Made by a program: the position numbers and the translations under genes. The notes under the pieces are model-generated. The model was not told the origin of the DNA. It made no database searches and saw only the letters and a program-made list of their open reading frames with translations. Of a DNA stretch of 64,000 bases, positions 34,902 through 42,731 are shown piece after piece. Origin of the DNA: Croceivirga thetidis (lineage in GTDB: Bacteria; Bacteroidota; Bacteroidia; Flavobacteriales; Flavobacteriaceae); contig NZ_JAAWWL010000002.1 in the NCBI RefSeq assembly GCF_012272815.1, positions 898,280-962,279 on the forward strand. The letters are read 5' to 3'. The stretch's first letter is position 1. Every line of letters starts with the position of its first letter.

Positions 34902-35858
34902 CTACTTTGATTCTCGGTAATACCCTTTGTTCGGAATTTCTATCATGTACTTCTTGCGTGAAGCATTGTTCAAATGCGGTTCACGCAGCCAAGGGTTATG
35001 ACGCTTTAAAATCTTGTAATTGATTTCGTAGGTTTCGGCAAAATCAGCCCAGTCACTTATCGGTTCATCAATTTCTACGGCAAAGGTGGGCACATCTTGA
35101 TAGAGGTCATCCTTCTCCAATTCAAAACCGTATTTCTCTGGGTGTGATAATATCTCCTTAATGGCCAAAATACGGAACACATAGCGCCCTGTCTCCTGTC
35201 CCAAAAGCAAATCGTAGTAATCGTCTACCTTTTGAATGTTCATATACTTTTGAATTCCTGCAGGGCCTGCATTATAAGCAGCTGCTGTCGTAGTCCATGT
35301 GCCAAAACGCTTTTTCCATTTGTTCAAATAGTCACAGGCCACTTGGGTTGATTTGGCGAGGTGGTAACGCTCGTCCACATTATCGTTGACTTCAAGACCG
35401 TATTCACGACCCGTACCTTTCATGATTTGCCAAAAACCGGTAGCTCCGGCATGTGAAACCACGTTTTGAAGCCCACTTTCCGCTACGGCCAAATACTTGA
35501 AATCATCAGGAATACCGTTCTTGGCCAAAATAGGCTCAATGACCGGAAAATATTTGTTGGCGCGCTTCATGAGTAATAGCGCATTCGACTGCCAATATGT
35601 GTTGACCAAAAACTCGCGATCTACGCGCTCCATGATTTCCGGGTCTTCTTGCGGCACCATTTCGCCAGCAAAATTCAAATCTTCAGGTATGTCGATGGCG
35701 CTTATTCGGTACCCGTCGCTTACGTTCTTATCGCTTACCACTTCGTGGTTCTGTAAGACAATGTCGTTTTGGGTAGGTTCGTCTTGTGTCGCATAAATCA
35801 AACTCCCGATAACACAAATGAAGCCGATAACTGCCAATATATTCTTGATAACCTTCAT
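34902..35858 (-). CDS. Lytic transglycosylase, MltD-like
   Basis: 318 residues. An N-terminal signal/anchor (NILAVIGFICVIGSLIYA) precedes a GH23 SLT domain with catalytic Glu in LAVAESGLQNVVSHAGATGFWQ (key parts AVAESG and GATGFWQ), YGLEVNDNVDERYHL and AAAYNAGPAGIQKY. The C-terminal 60 residues (YEINYKILKRHNPWL...KYMIEIP) resemble a degenerate LysM. It cleaves peptidoglycan between MurNAc and GlcNAc to give anhydro ends. It is shorter than E. coli MltD, which has full LysM repeats. Confidence 0.9.
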   Translation of the reverse strand: MKVIKNILAVIGFICVIGSLIYATQDEPTQNDIVLQNHEVVSDKNVSDGYRISAIDIPEDLNFAGEMVPQEDPEIMERVDREFLVNTYWQSNALLLMKRANKYFPVIEPILAKNGIPDDFKYLAVAESGLQNVVSHAGATGFWQIMKGTGREYGLEVNDNVDERYHLAKSTQVACDYLNKWKKRFGTWTTTAAAYNAGPAGIQKYMNIQKVDDYYDLLLGQETGRYVFRILAIKEILSHPEKYGFELEKDDLYQDVPTFAVEIDEPISDWADFAETYEINYKILKRHNPWLREPHLNNASRKKYMIEIPNKGYYRESK

Positions 35859-35943
35859 GAACTCAATTTTTCCGCAATATACTATTAATACTATGGTGGT
35901 TTTAAAACTTGGAATTTCAAAACCTCATAAGTATACAACTCTG

Positions 35944-36624
35944 CTACTGCAAAATTAGTGTGGGCAGGTGTTCATTGAACCATCGGGCACGATGAATGAT
36001 CATGGTGTGCGTGCCGTTTTTGACTTTTATGCAATTGTGTATGTTAACAATGGGGAACACCGCATCCTGCTCCCCATGAATATGAATGAGGTTTTCTGGA
36101 GGCGTCACCTGCTTCCAATTCACAATTTGGTCAATGGCCCAATCAATATAGGCCTTATCGCGAACCCCTAGGTACATCTCGTAGAGTTTAAGGCGTTTGG
36201 TGACCGATTCACCAAAGGCATATTTTGCCAACAGTTCTACATTATTGATGAGCCCGGTGGGCAATAGTTTGTGTACCTGGGTGTACTTTGCAAACCACAT
36301 GCGTTTGGGCAGTTCTCGATTTGATTTTACCGCAGAGACCACAATGACTTTGCTTACCTTGATGAGCTTGGCCATCTCTTGAACCAGCATGCCCCCGAAC
36401 GAAACCCCAAGCAAGACGGGGTTCTCATGAACGACCTGTTCGCACATTTTTTGGGCATAGGCTGAGAAGCTCATTTTTGGGGTTGGAACAAACCAATTCA
36501 ACCGAATAATTTCAAACTGATTTTTATCAAATTGTAAATTATCAAAAATGGTTGGCGAGGCTGCCATACCCGGCATAAGATAGAGTGGTATTTTAACACC
36601 ATTTACTGGCTGATTATCTGACAT
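35944..36624 (-). CDS. Alpha/beta hydrolase
   Basis: 226 residues, no signal peptide. The fold starts IPLYLMPGMAASPTIF, with the oxyanion region. The nucleophile elbow is LGVSFGGMLVQEM (Ser in G-V-S-F-G-G), the acid is in HGEQDAVFP, and the catalytic His is in GTHTMIIHR. The triad is complete. Substrate unknown; an esterase, lipase or acyltransferase-like hydrolase is plausible. Single gene, divergent from the acetyltransferase gene. Confidence 0.88.
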   Translation of the reverse strand: MSDNQPVNGVKIPLYLMPGMAASPTIFDNLQFDKNQFEIIRLNWFVPTPKMSFSAYAQKMCEQVVHENPVLLGVSFGGMLVQEMAKLIKVSKVIVVSAVKSNRELPKRMWFAKYTQVHKLLPTGLINNVELLAKYAFGESVTKRLKLYEMYLGVRDKAYIDWAIDQIVNWKQVTPPENLIHIHGEQDAVFPIVNIHNCIKVKNGTHTMIIHRARWFNEHLPTLILQ

Positions 36625-36651
36625 TTACTAGGTTTCTAGTGATATTTTCAG

Positions 36652-36659
36652 TACTTTTG
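36652..36659 (+). promoter_or_regulatory. -7 box before the acetyltransferase gene
   Basis: TACTTTTG is an exact TAnnTTTG match. It lies 119 nt before the ATG, so the transcript would have a long untranslated leader with no obvious structure. Confidence 0.45.
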
Positions 36660-36778
36660 TGGTCCTTATGCGGAAAACTTATCCCAACAAATTAGTGAAT
36701 CTCTCGCACTCTATGCACCAAAACCAACCACTAATAGATAACGAATTCCTAAACTAAAACTAACGCTATATTAATAAT

Positions 36779-37066
36779 ATGGAAATTAAGGACAATAGCT
36801 TCTTGCGTCAATTTGAGACCACAGTTGACGGACATCTGGCCAAAATCGAATACTCTTCACAAGAGCGAAAAGTATTCTTAACCAAATTGATTATCCCCGA
36901 AGAAATTACTGAAGATGGCTTTAAAGAAACCTTCATAAAGTCGGTTTTAAACCATATTCAAGACCAAAATCTAAGGGTGGTACCAACTAGTCCGCACATC
37001 GCCGGTTTCTTGCGTAAGAACAGACATCAGTACAAAGAAATGTTGCCAGTAGGCATTCGTATCTGA
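36779..37066 (+). CDS. Small GNAT-like N-acetyltransferase (NATD1/YjdJ type)
   Basis: 95 residues matching the compact GNAT family PF14542. Features are FETTVDGHLAKIEYS, then a strand-loop KLIIPEEITEDG and TFIKSVLNHIQDQNLRVVPTSPHIAGFLRKN, in which V.P.CP...F...N is the usual ending. It binds acetyl-CoA. In these short proteins the acceptor is unknown. The family Cys before the final Pro is Ser here (PTSPH). It ends in a bidirectional terminator. Confidence 0.85.
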   Translation: MEIKDNSFLRQFETTVDGHLAKIEYSSQERKVFLTKLIIPEEITEDGFKETFIKSVLNHIQDQNLRVVPTSPHIAGFLRKNRHQYKEMLPVGIRI

Positions 37067-37084
37067 GTCTAGATGTAACAATTA

Positions 37085-37113
37085 AAAAAAATCCCGCTTC
37101 GTCGGGATTTTTT
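37085..37113. terminator. Bidirectional terminator, acetyltransferase / mtaB
   Basis: AAAATCCCG-CTTCGT-CGGGATTTT with A and T runs on opposite sides; it serves both convergent genes. Confidence 0.88.
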
Positions 37114-38483
37114 TATGCCAGTACTTTTTCAGGAATAAACTCAAAACGCACCAAGCCGTCTTCATCAATCTTGGTCAGTTCAATTCGATGTAAGGTATTC
37201 ACCAACTCAGGATTCCAAGGGGTTTTGACCTTGACATAGTTTTCGGTAAAGCCGTGAACGTAACCTTCTTTATTCTCCCCTTCGAACAAAACGGTACGCT
37301 CAGTACCCAATTGGCTTTCATAGAATGCCCTGCGTTTTTTGGCCGATAGCCCACGAAGCATTTTACTGCGCTTGGCCCGAACTTGCTTGGGCACTACCCC
37401 ATCCATTTCGGCGGCCACGGTATTGTCGCGCTCCGAATAGGTAAACACATGCAGGTACGAGATATCGAGTTCGTTGAGGAAATTGTAGGTCTCCAAAAAG
37501 TCTTCGTCGGTTTCCCCGGGGAAGCCCACAATCACATCGACCCCAATACAGGCATGTGGCATGGTTTGTTTAATACGTGCCACACGGTCCACATAGAGAT
37601 TGGACAGGTAACGGCGGCGCATCAATTTTAAAATCTTATCACTACCGCTTTGCAACGGAATATGAAAGTGCGGTACAAAAGCCTTGCTCTGTGCCACAAA
37701 ATCAATGGTTTCATTTTTAAGCAAATTCGGCTCTATGGAGGAGATACGCAAACGGTGAATACCTTCAACCTCGTCCAAAGCCTGCACCAATTCAAAAAAG
37801 GTGTGCTCATGTTTTTTGTTGCCAAACTCCCCTTTGCCATAATCGCCAATATTGACCCCGGTCAATACAATCTCTTTGATGCCCTGCTGAGAAATCTCAC
37901 GGGCATTGTTAAGTACGTTTGCTAGGGCATCACTACGTGAAATACCCCGTGCCAGGGGTATGGTACAATAGGTGCATTTGTAATCACAGCCGTCCTGAAC
38001 CTTTAAAAAAGCACGAGTACGATCACCAATGGCATAGCTGCCCACATAAAAATCGGCCTCATCTATTTCACAAGCATGTATTTGAGCTACCCTCCCACTA
38101 CTCGTGCCCTGAGCGGAGTCGAAGGGCTTTGGCCCCGTTTGTATTAAATCATTTATGTAAGAGGTTACCTTAAACTTTTCGGTGGCCCCCAACACCAAAT
38201 CAACCCCATCAACTGCAGCCAGTTCTTCGGGTTTTAGTTGGGCGTAGCAGCCTACCGCTACCAAAAAGGCTTCAGGGTTTGCCTTTTGGGTCTGTTTTAC
38301 AATGGTTTTAAAGCGCTTATCGGCGTTTTCGGTAACCGAACAGGTATTGATGACATAAATGTCTGCTTTCTCAGCAAAGTCAACCCGAGAAAAGCCCTCG
38401 TTTTCAAAGCTGCGTGCAATGGTCGAGGTCTCCGAAAAATTAAGCTTACAGCCTAGGGTATAAAATGCGACTTTACTTGACAT
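37113..38483 (-). CDS. mtaB: tRNA t6A37 methylthiotransferase MtaB
   Basis: 456 residues. The N-terminal UPF0004 domain has FYTLGCKLNFSET, NTCSVTENAD and AVGCYAQLKPEE, which hold the three Cys of the auxiliary cluster. The radical-SAM motif CDYKCTYC lies near residue 165, and a TRAM domain closes the protein. It adds methylthio to t6A37 of ANN-decoding tRNAs. Odd feature: residues about 117-131 (KPFDSAQGTSSGRVA) are encoded by a palindromic repeat (38106-38127) placed in frame between the two domains. Confidence 0.95.
   Translation of the reverse strand: MSSKVAFYTLGCKLNFSETSTIARSFENEGFSRVDFAEKADIYVINTCSVTENADKRFKTIVKQTQKANPEAFLVAVGCYAQLKPEELAAVDGVDLVLGATEKFKVTSYINDLIQTGPKPFDSAQGTSSGRVAQIHACEIDEADFYVGSYAIGDRTRAFLKVQDGCDYKCTYCTIPLARGISRSDALANVLNNAREISQQGIKEIVLTGVNIGDYGKGEFGNKKHEHTFFELVQALDEVEGIHRLRISSIEPNLLKNETIDFVAQSKAFVPHFHIPLQSGSDKILKLMRRRYLSNLYVDRVARIKQTMPHACIGVDVIVGFPGETDEDFLETYNFLNELDISYLHVFTYSERDNTVAAEMDGVVPKQVRAKRSKMLRGLSAKKRRAFYESQLGTERTVLFEGENKEGYVHGFTENYVKVKTPWNPELVNTLHRIELTKIDEDGLVRFEFIPEKVLA
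38106..38127. repeat. Palindromic interspersed repeat inside mtaB
   Basis: GCCCT-GAGCGGAGTCGA-AGGGC. The core CCCTGAGCGGAGTCGAAGGG matches a core at 53972-53991 at 17 of 20 positions, with paired changes that keep the stem. It reads through mtaB in frame as PFDSAQG. Confidence 0.8.
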
Positions 38484-38777
38484 TCACCTATTCGTATTGG
38501 GCTGCAAAGATAAAAATTGATTGTGGATAAGCTCATGAAAGAAGGGTTCAAAACACCGAAAAGCCAGTTTAATGTTAAGCTAACTTCTTTACAAGGCCGA
38601 ACTTGTTTCAGAATCAACTGACAGAACTCCAGATATGGAGATTATATGTAAAAGTTCTAATCAAGTAGAAAAACCCAAAATAATCTAAAAGTTTGCTTTC
38701 AAAGAAACCTACTTTTTAATCCATAGCTACTTTGAAGTAATACTTGCAATAAAATTATTCGCATAATGTGATTTTTA
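38484..38777. other. Intergenic stretch with no recognised feature
   Basis: Between mtaB and the MarR operator I see no open frame of useful length, no tRNA and no strong hairpin. It is AT-rich and probably serves as the upstream region of both divergent units. Confidence 0.5.
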
Positions 38778-38804
38778 TTGTCGCGTATATTATATTTGCG
38801 ACAA
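38778..38804. promoter_or_regulatory. MarR operator-like inverted repeat over a promoter
   Basis: TTGTCGC (38778-38784) and GCGACAA (38798-38804) form a perfect 7-bp inverted repeat with a 13-nt centre. The centre and right arm include TATATTTG (38791-38798), an exact -7 box, about 52 nt before the MarR ATG. A MarR dimer bound here would block the promoter. Confidence 0.6.
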
Positions 38805-38855
38805 CTTAATTTATTTTAATAGTCAATTTTTTGACTTCTCAAGAAAATTAAATGT

Positions 38856-39314
38856 ATGAGTAGAGAAAACAAGCCATACAAACCAGATGAGGACTTAGGG
38901 TTTCTACTTTGGCATACGAATATGCTTTGGCAAAGAGAACAAAATAGAGCATTGGATAGCATTGGTTTAACACAAACTCAATTTGCCATCCTAGCTGCAC
39001 TTAATTCTTTATTACAAAGGTCGAATAGTGTTACACAGAAAGCTATTGCTGAACGTAGCAATACAGATACCATGATGGTGTCGAAAGTACTCAGAACACT
39101 TGAAAAAAAAGTAATCATTGAAAGAAAACAACATAATACTGATACACGAGCAAAATGTGTATTTATAACAAATAAAGGGGTGAAAATTTTTCAGGACGCT
39201 TTCGAAGTTGCCACTAAATCAAACGCTACTTTTTTTAACAAATTATCAGATGAAAATCGTTTTCGTAAAGAGCTGCAGCGAATAATTCAATTAGACAAAT
39301 CATTAATAAAATAA
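38856..39314 (+). CDS. MarR-family transcriptional regulator
   Basis: 152 residues: helical dimer arm, then the winged helix with LTQTQFAILAALNSLLQ, VTQKAIAERSNTDTMMVSKVLRTLEKK (recognition helix) and the wing IERKQHNTDTRAKCVFITNKG. The N-terminal LGFLLWHTNMLWQREQNRAL is typical of a small-molecule-responsive subgroup. It leads an operon with GH3 and DUF3500 genes (7- and 9-bp gaps) and has an operator-like repeat over its promoter, so it probably represses itself and both. Confidence 0.93.
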   Translation: MSRENKPYKPDEDLGFLLWHTNMLWQREQNRALDSIGLTQTQFAILAALNSLLQRSNSVTQKAIAERSNTDTMMVSKVLRTLEKKVIIERKQHNTDTRAKCVFITNKGVKIFQDAFEVATKSNATFFNKLSDENRFRKELQRIIQLDKSLIK

Positions 39315-39321
39315 TATAACC

Positions 39322-41256
39322 ATGAATAAATCAATCATAGTCTTTTTAGCGCTTTTATTATTCTCCAGTTGTAATGAGCCAAAGCAAAAAGAAACAAATA
39401 CTTCAAATTTTGAATTAGTCACGCAAAAATCAAAAGTCTTACTTGAAAAAGATGATTTAACATTCAGGGACTTAAACGGGAATGGACAATTAGATATATA
39501 CGAAGATGTCAATCAACCTATCGAAGCGAGAGTTAATGATTTGCTGAGCCAAATGACTTTGGAAGAAAAAGCAGGTATGATGTTCATTAATGGAGCACCT
39601 GTTAGTGCTGATGGAAAACCGGATGGCAATGAAGGTCTTGAAGGTCCTGCATCACGAATGGCCTCCGTTGTTGAAAATATGAACGACCTAAAAATGACGC
39701 ATTTTAATATTTGGAGTATTCCTGCCGACCCAAATGTGTTTGCAAAATGGTACAACAACTCACAACTATTCGCTGAAAAAACAAGATTAGGTATTCCAAT
39801 TACTATCGCTTCTGACCCTAGGCATCATTTTAGTAATACGATTTTTTCACTGAGTGCTAAAGGTTTTGCTCAATTCTGTGAAATGCCGGGTTTTGCGGCT
39901 CTTGGTGATGAAAACTTGGTGGAAGAATTTGCAAATATCGTCCGTGAAGAATATTTGGCTGTTGGTATTAGAGAAGCATTACACCCTCAAATTGACTTGG
40001 CGACTGAACCACGTTGGTCAAGGATTAGTGGAAACTTTAGCGAAGATGCAGAGCTAACAGCTAGATTGGTCAAACCGTACATTCGTGGTTTGCAAGGAGA
40101 AAAACTAAGTAATGGCGTGGCTTGCATGACGAAACACTTCCCAGGAGGTGGTCCACAAAAAGAAGGCTTAGACCCACATTTTTCATTTCAAAAAGGACAA
40201 ATATATCCAGGTGATAATTTTGACTATCATCTTATTCCTTTCGAGGCTGCTTTCGAAGTCAATACGGCTGCTATCATGCCTTATTATGGCGTTCCGACTG
40301 ACCAAACGGACGAGAATGTAGCTATGGCTTATAACAAAACGATTATTACCACTTTATTGAGAGAAAAATATAAATATGATGGTGTTGTTTGTACCGATTG
40401 GGGCTTAATTACCGACCGACCTATGGGACCCGATGTGGTTTGGAAAGCAAGGGCTTGGGGCGTGGAAGATTTGAGTGCTGCTGACCGTGCACTTAAAATT
40501 ATCGAAGCAGGTTGTGACCAATTTGGCGGCGAAAATAGACCTGAGTTGATTATTCAATTGGTCAATGAAGGAAAATTAACTGAAGAACGTATTGATGTTT
40601 CTATAAAGCGTTTATTGAAGCAAAAATTCGAGTTGGGTTTGTTTGATAATCCCTTTGTAGATGAAACAAAAGTCGATGAAATCGTTGGCTCAGAAGCATC
40701 AAGAGCTTTGGGAGAGAAAACGCAAAAAATCTCCATGACGCTTCTCAAAAATGATAACTCAACATTACCATTGGAACAAAAGAAATTCAAAGTATATATT
40801 GAAAATATAGATAGTTTGACGGTAGCGAATTATGCAGAAGTAGTTGCGGCGCCTGAAGCGGCTGATTTTGCTATTATCAGATTAAATACGCCGTGGTATC
40901 CTGCTGAAACTAATGTTCCTTTTGCAAAAGGTTTTCATCATGGTGATTTAGATTTTAAAAGCGATGAGAAACGGCGAATTTTAGATTTGTTAAATAAAGT
41001 GCCAACCATTGTTGATATTTATTTAGACAGACCTGCTGTCATTCCTGAAATCACGAATGCTGCAACGGCTTTAATTGCCAATTTTGGGGCAAGTGACAAA
41101 TCGGTTTGTGAAGTGCTTTTCGGAAATACCGCTCCACAAGGCAAGTTACCTTTCGAGTTGCCTGTTTCTATGAAAGCGGTAGAAAATCAAAAAACAGATG
41201 TGCCATATGATAGCGAAAATCCATTATTCAAATTTGGATTTGGGCTAACGTATTAA
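39322..41256 (+). CDS. Glycoside hydrolase family 3 lipoprotein
   Basis: A 644-residue lipoprotein (LLFSSC, Cys17). An N-terminal piece DLNGNGQLDIYED looks like a single dockerin/EF-hand calcium loop. The GH3 (alpha/beta)8 domain follows with IASDPRHHF, ACMTKHFPGGGPQKEG and the nucleophile Asp in VCTDWGLI. A C-terminal alpha/beta sandwich ends NPLFKFGFGLTY. The acid/base residue cannot be assigned. It should remove beta-linked glucosyl or xylosyl units outside the cytosol. It is unusual for GH3 to sit with MarR and DUF3500 and no susCD. Confidence 0.92.
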   Translation: MNKSIIVFLALLLFSSCNEPKQKETNTSNFELVTQKSKVLLEKDDLTFRDLNGNGQLDIYEDVNQPIEARVNDLLSQMTLEEKAGMMFINGAPVSADGKPDGNEGLEGPASRMASVVENMNDLKMTHFNIWSIPADPNVFAKWYNNSQLFAEKTRLGIPITIASDPRHHFSNTIFSLSAKGFAQFCEMPGFAALGDENLVEEFANIVREEYLAVGIREALHPQIDLATEPRWSRISGNFSEDAELTARLVKPYIRGLQGEKLSNGVACMTKHFPGGGPQKEGLDPHFSFQKGQIYPGDNFDYHLIPFEAAFEVNTAAIMPYYGVPTDQTDENVAMAYNKTIITTLLREKYKYDGVVCTDWGLITDRPMGPDVVWKARAWGVEDLSAADRALKIIEAGCDQFGGENRPELIIQLVNEGKLTEERIDVSIKRLLKQKFELGLFDNPFVDETKVDEIVGSEASRALGEKTQKISMTLLKNDNSTLPLEQKKFKVYIENIDSLTVANYAEVVAAPEAADFAIIRLNTPWYPAETNVPFAKGFHHGDLDFKSDEKRRILDLLNKVPTIVDIYLDRPAVIPEITNAATALIANFGASDKSVCEVLFGNTAPQGKLPFELPVSMKAVENQKTDVPYDSENPLFKFGFGLTY

Positions 41257-41265
41257 TAATTCAAA

Positions 41266-42564
41266 ATGAAAAAAGTAATATTTATAATCGCCCCTTTGTT
41301 TGTGTTGGTTGCAATAATAGCTTGGAATAAAAGTGGCAATAATAATTCTGTCCCAAACACATTAATTGATTGTAGTGGCACTCCAAATACAGCGCCCCAA
41401 TCTACAGATAGCACCATAGAAAGTTTTAGACAAGCTATGGTCGAATTTAGGGCATCTCTTTCTGATGAACTATTAAAAACAGCATCGGCATGCCTTGATG
41501 ATAAACGATTGACGGAGTGGAGTAATGTGCCTCCAAAGTTTAATGCAAGAGATGGTATCAATTACGGGCAATTAACTCCATCACAATTGACTGCTTTTAA
41601 GGAATTATTGCAGCTATTTTTGAGTGCAGAAGGTTATCAAAAAGTAGATGAAATTACTGTTTTGGCAGAGGGGTTTTTAAATACAAAAAATCCAAAAATA
41701 TTTGGACCTAACAAATATCATATTTCTTTATTTGGAGACCCAGTTAACAGTGGCTCTTGGGGTTTTCAATTGGATGGACATCATTGTGCTATAAATTTCT
41801 TAGTACATGGAGATAATGTATCCATAGTCCCTGCTTTTATGGGTGCAGAACCAATTGTTGGTGCTTTTAATAATATCAATTTTGATATTATTAAGGATGA
41901 AAGAGATATGGGATTATCTCTATATCATGGATTATCAGCTATTGAAAATAGAGCTGCGACTTCAAGTCAAGGTGTAGCCAAATTGCAAGTTGGACCTCCT
42001 TCAATTAAAGGTGTAGATGCTTTTGCAGGAAATTATGACTACTCTCAATTTTCCAATGGTTTGAAGTATTCAGATATGTCTGAAACCACCCAAGCAAATT
42101 TGATTCTATTGATGAAGGAATATGTGTATAATTTAAACACAAAATTTGCAGATATTTGGTGGGCTGATGTCATGGCTAATATTGATGAGACTTATTTTGT
42201 TTGGTTGGATAATGTAGAGTCACCGACTACTAAAACTCAATTTTACTATAGAATATACAATCCTTATTTATGGGCAGAGTTTAGTGTTGAGCCACCTGTT
42301 GAAAAATCTATAGAGTTATGGAATCATGCACATTCTATTACAAGAATTCCTAACAACCCTACGACTACTAAAGGAGGAGATTATGGACTATTTGCCCAAA
42401 TCATCAATAATGGCGGTGTGAGAACAATGTACGAGCATTACATATCTGCCGAACACCACATGGAAAGTAAATTGTTTTTGGATTACAAAGTAGAACTCCA
42501 TGGCTTCCATAATTACGATCATAATCATTCTCACGCTCATAACGAGAATCATACTCACAGCTAA
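41266..42564 (+). CDS. DUF3500 protein with His-rich tail
   Basis: 432 residues. An N-terminal TM/signal segment (IFIIAPLFVLVAIIAWN) is followed by DUF3500: LSAEGYQKV, ISLFGDPVNSGSWGFQLDGHHCAINF (key part WGFQLDGHH) and VPAFMGAEP. The HH after W.FQLDG is the family hallmark and suggests a metal site. The last 20 residues are HNYDHNHSHAHNENHTHS-like, a strong metal-binding tail. The activity of DUF3500 is not established. It is co-transcribed with GH3, 9 bp away. Confidence 0.88.
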   Translation: MKKVIFIIAPLFVLVAIIAWNKSGNNNSVPNTLIDCSGTPNTAPQSTDSTIESFRQAMVEFRASLSDELLKTASACLDDKRLTEWSNVPPKFNARDGINYGQLTPSQLTAFKELLQLFLSAEGYQKVDEITVLAEGFLNTKNPKIFGPNKYHISLFGDPVNSGSWGFQLDGHHCAINFLVHGDNVSIVPAFMGAEPIVGAFNNINFDIIKDERDMGLSLYHGLSAIENRAATSSQGVAKLQVGPPSIKGVDAFAGNYDYSQFSNGLKYSDMSETTQANLILLMKEYVYNLNTKFADIWWADVMANIDETYFVWLDNVESPTTKTQFYYRIYNPYLWAEFSVEPPVEKSIELWNHAHSITRIPNNPTTTKGGDYGLFAQIINNGGVRTMYEHYISAEHHMESKLFLDYKVELHGFHNYDHNHSHAHNENHTHS

Positions 42565-42603
42565 GAAAACTTCTAAAAATGAAAAATGCATGCTAGCGCG
42601 AAC

Positions 42604-42628
42604 AATGCCTAAAATAATAATAGGCGTT
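42604..42628 (+). terminator. Hairpin after the DUF3500 gene
   Basis: AATGCCTA and TAGGCGTT pair with one G-U across a 9-nt A/T loop, 40 nt after the stop. No T-run follows, so it may be a processing or pausing hairpin rather than a full terminator. Confidence 0.35.
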
Positions 42629-42731
42629 ATGGAGCCCTAGTGCTTTTATACGAGACCAATCACTAAACCCTTATATTTAAAAAGCGCTACAGGGTTAATT
42701 CTAAATGGAGCTAAATCTATTTCTTGGTGAT

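Noticed and set aside
37919-38173. Plus-strand open frame of 84 codons inside mtaB
   Set aside because: Antisense to conserved MtaB domains and containing the palindromic repeat. The composition is not protein-like.
42601-42640. attC-like string (AATGCCTA...TAGGCGTTATGGAGC) suggesting an integron site
   Set aside because: Only the outer core resembles attC. The middle is a 9-nt A/T loop, there is no second core pair, no cassette gene follows and no integrase is in view. A simple hairpin explains it.
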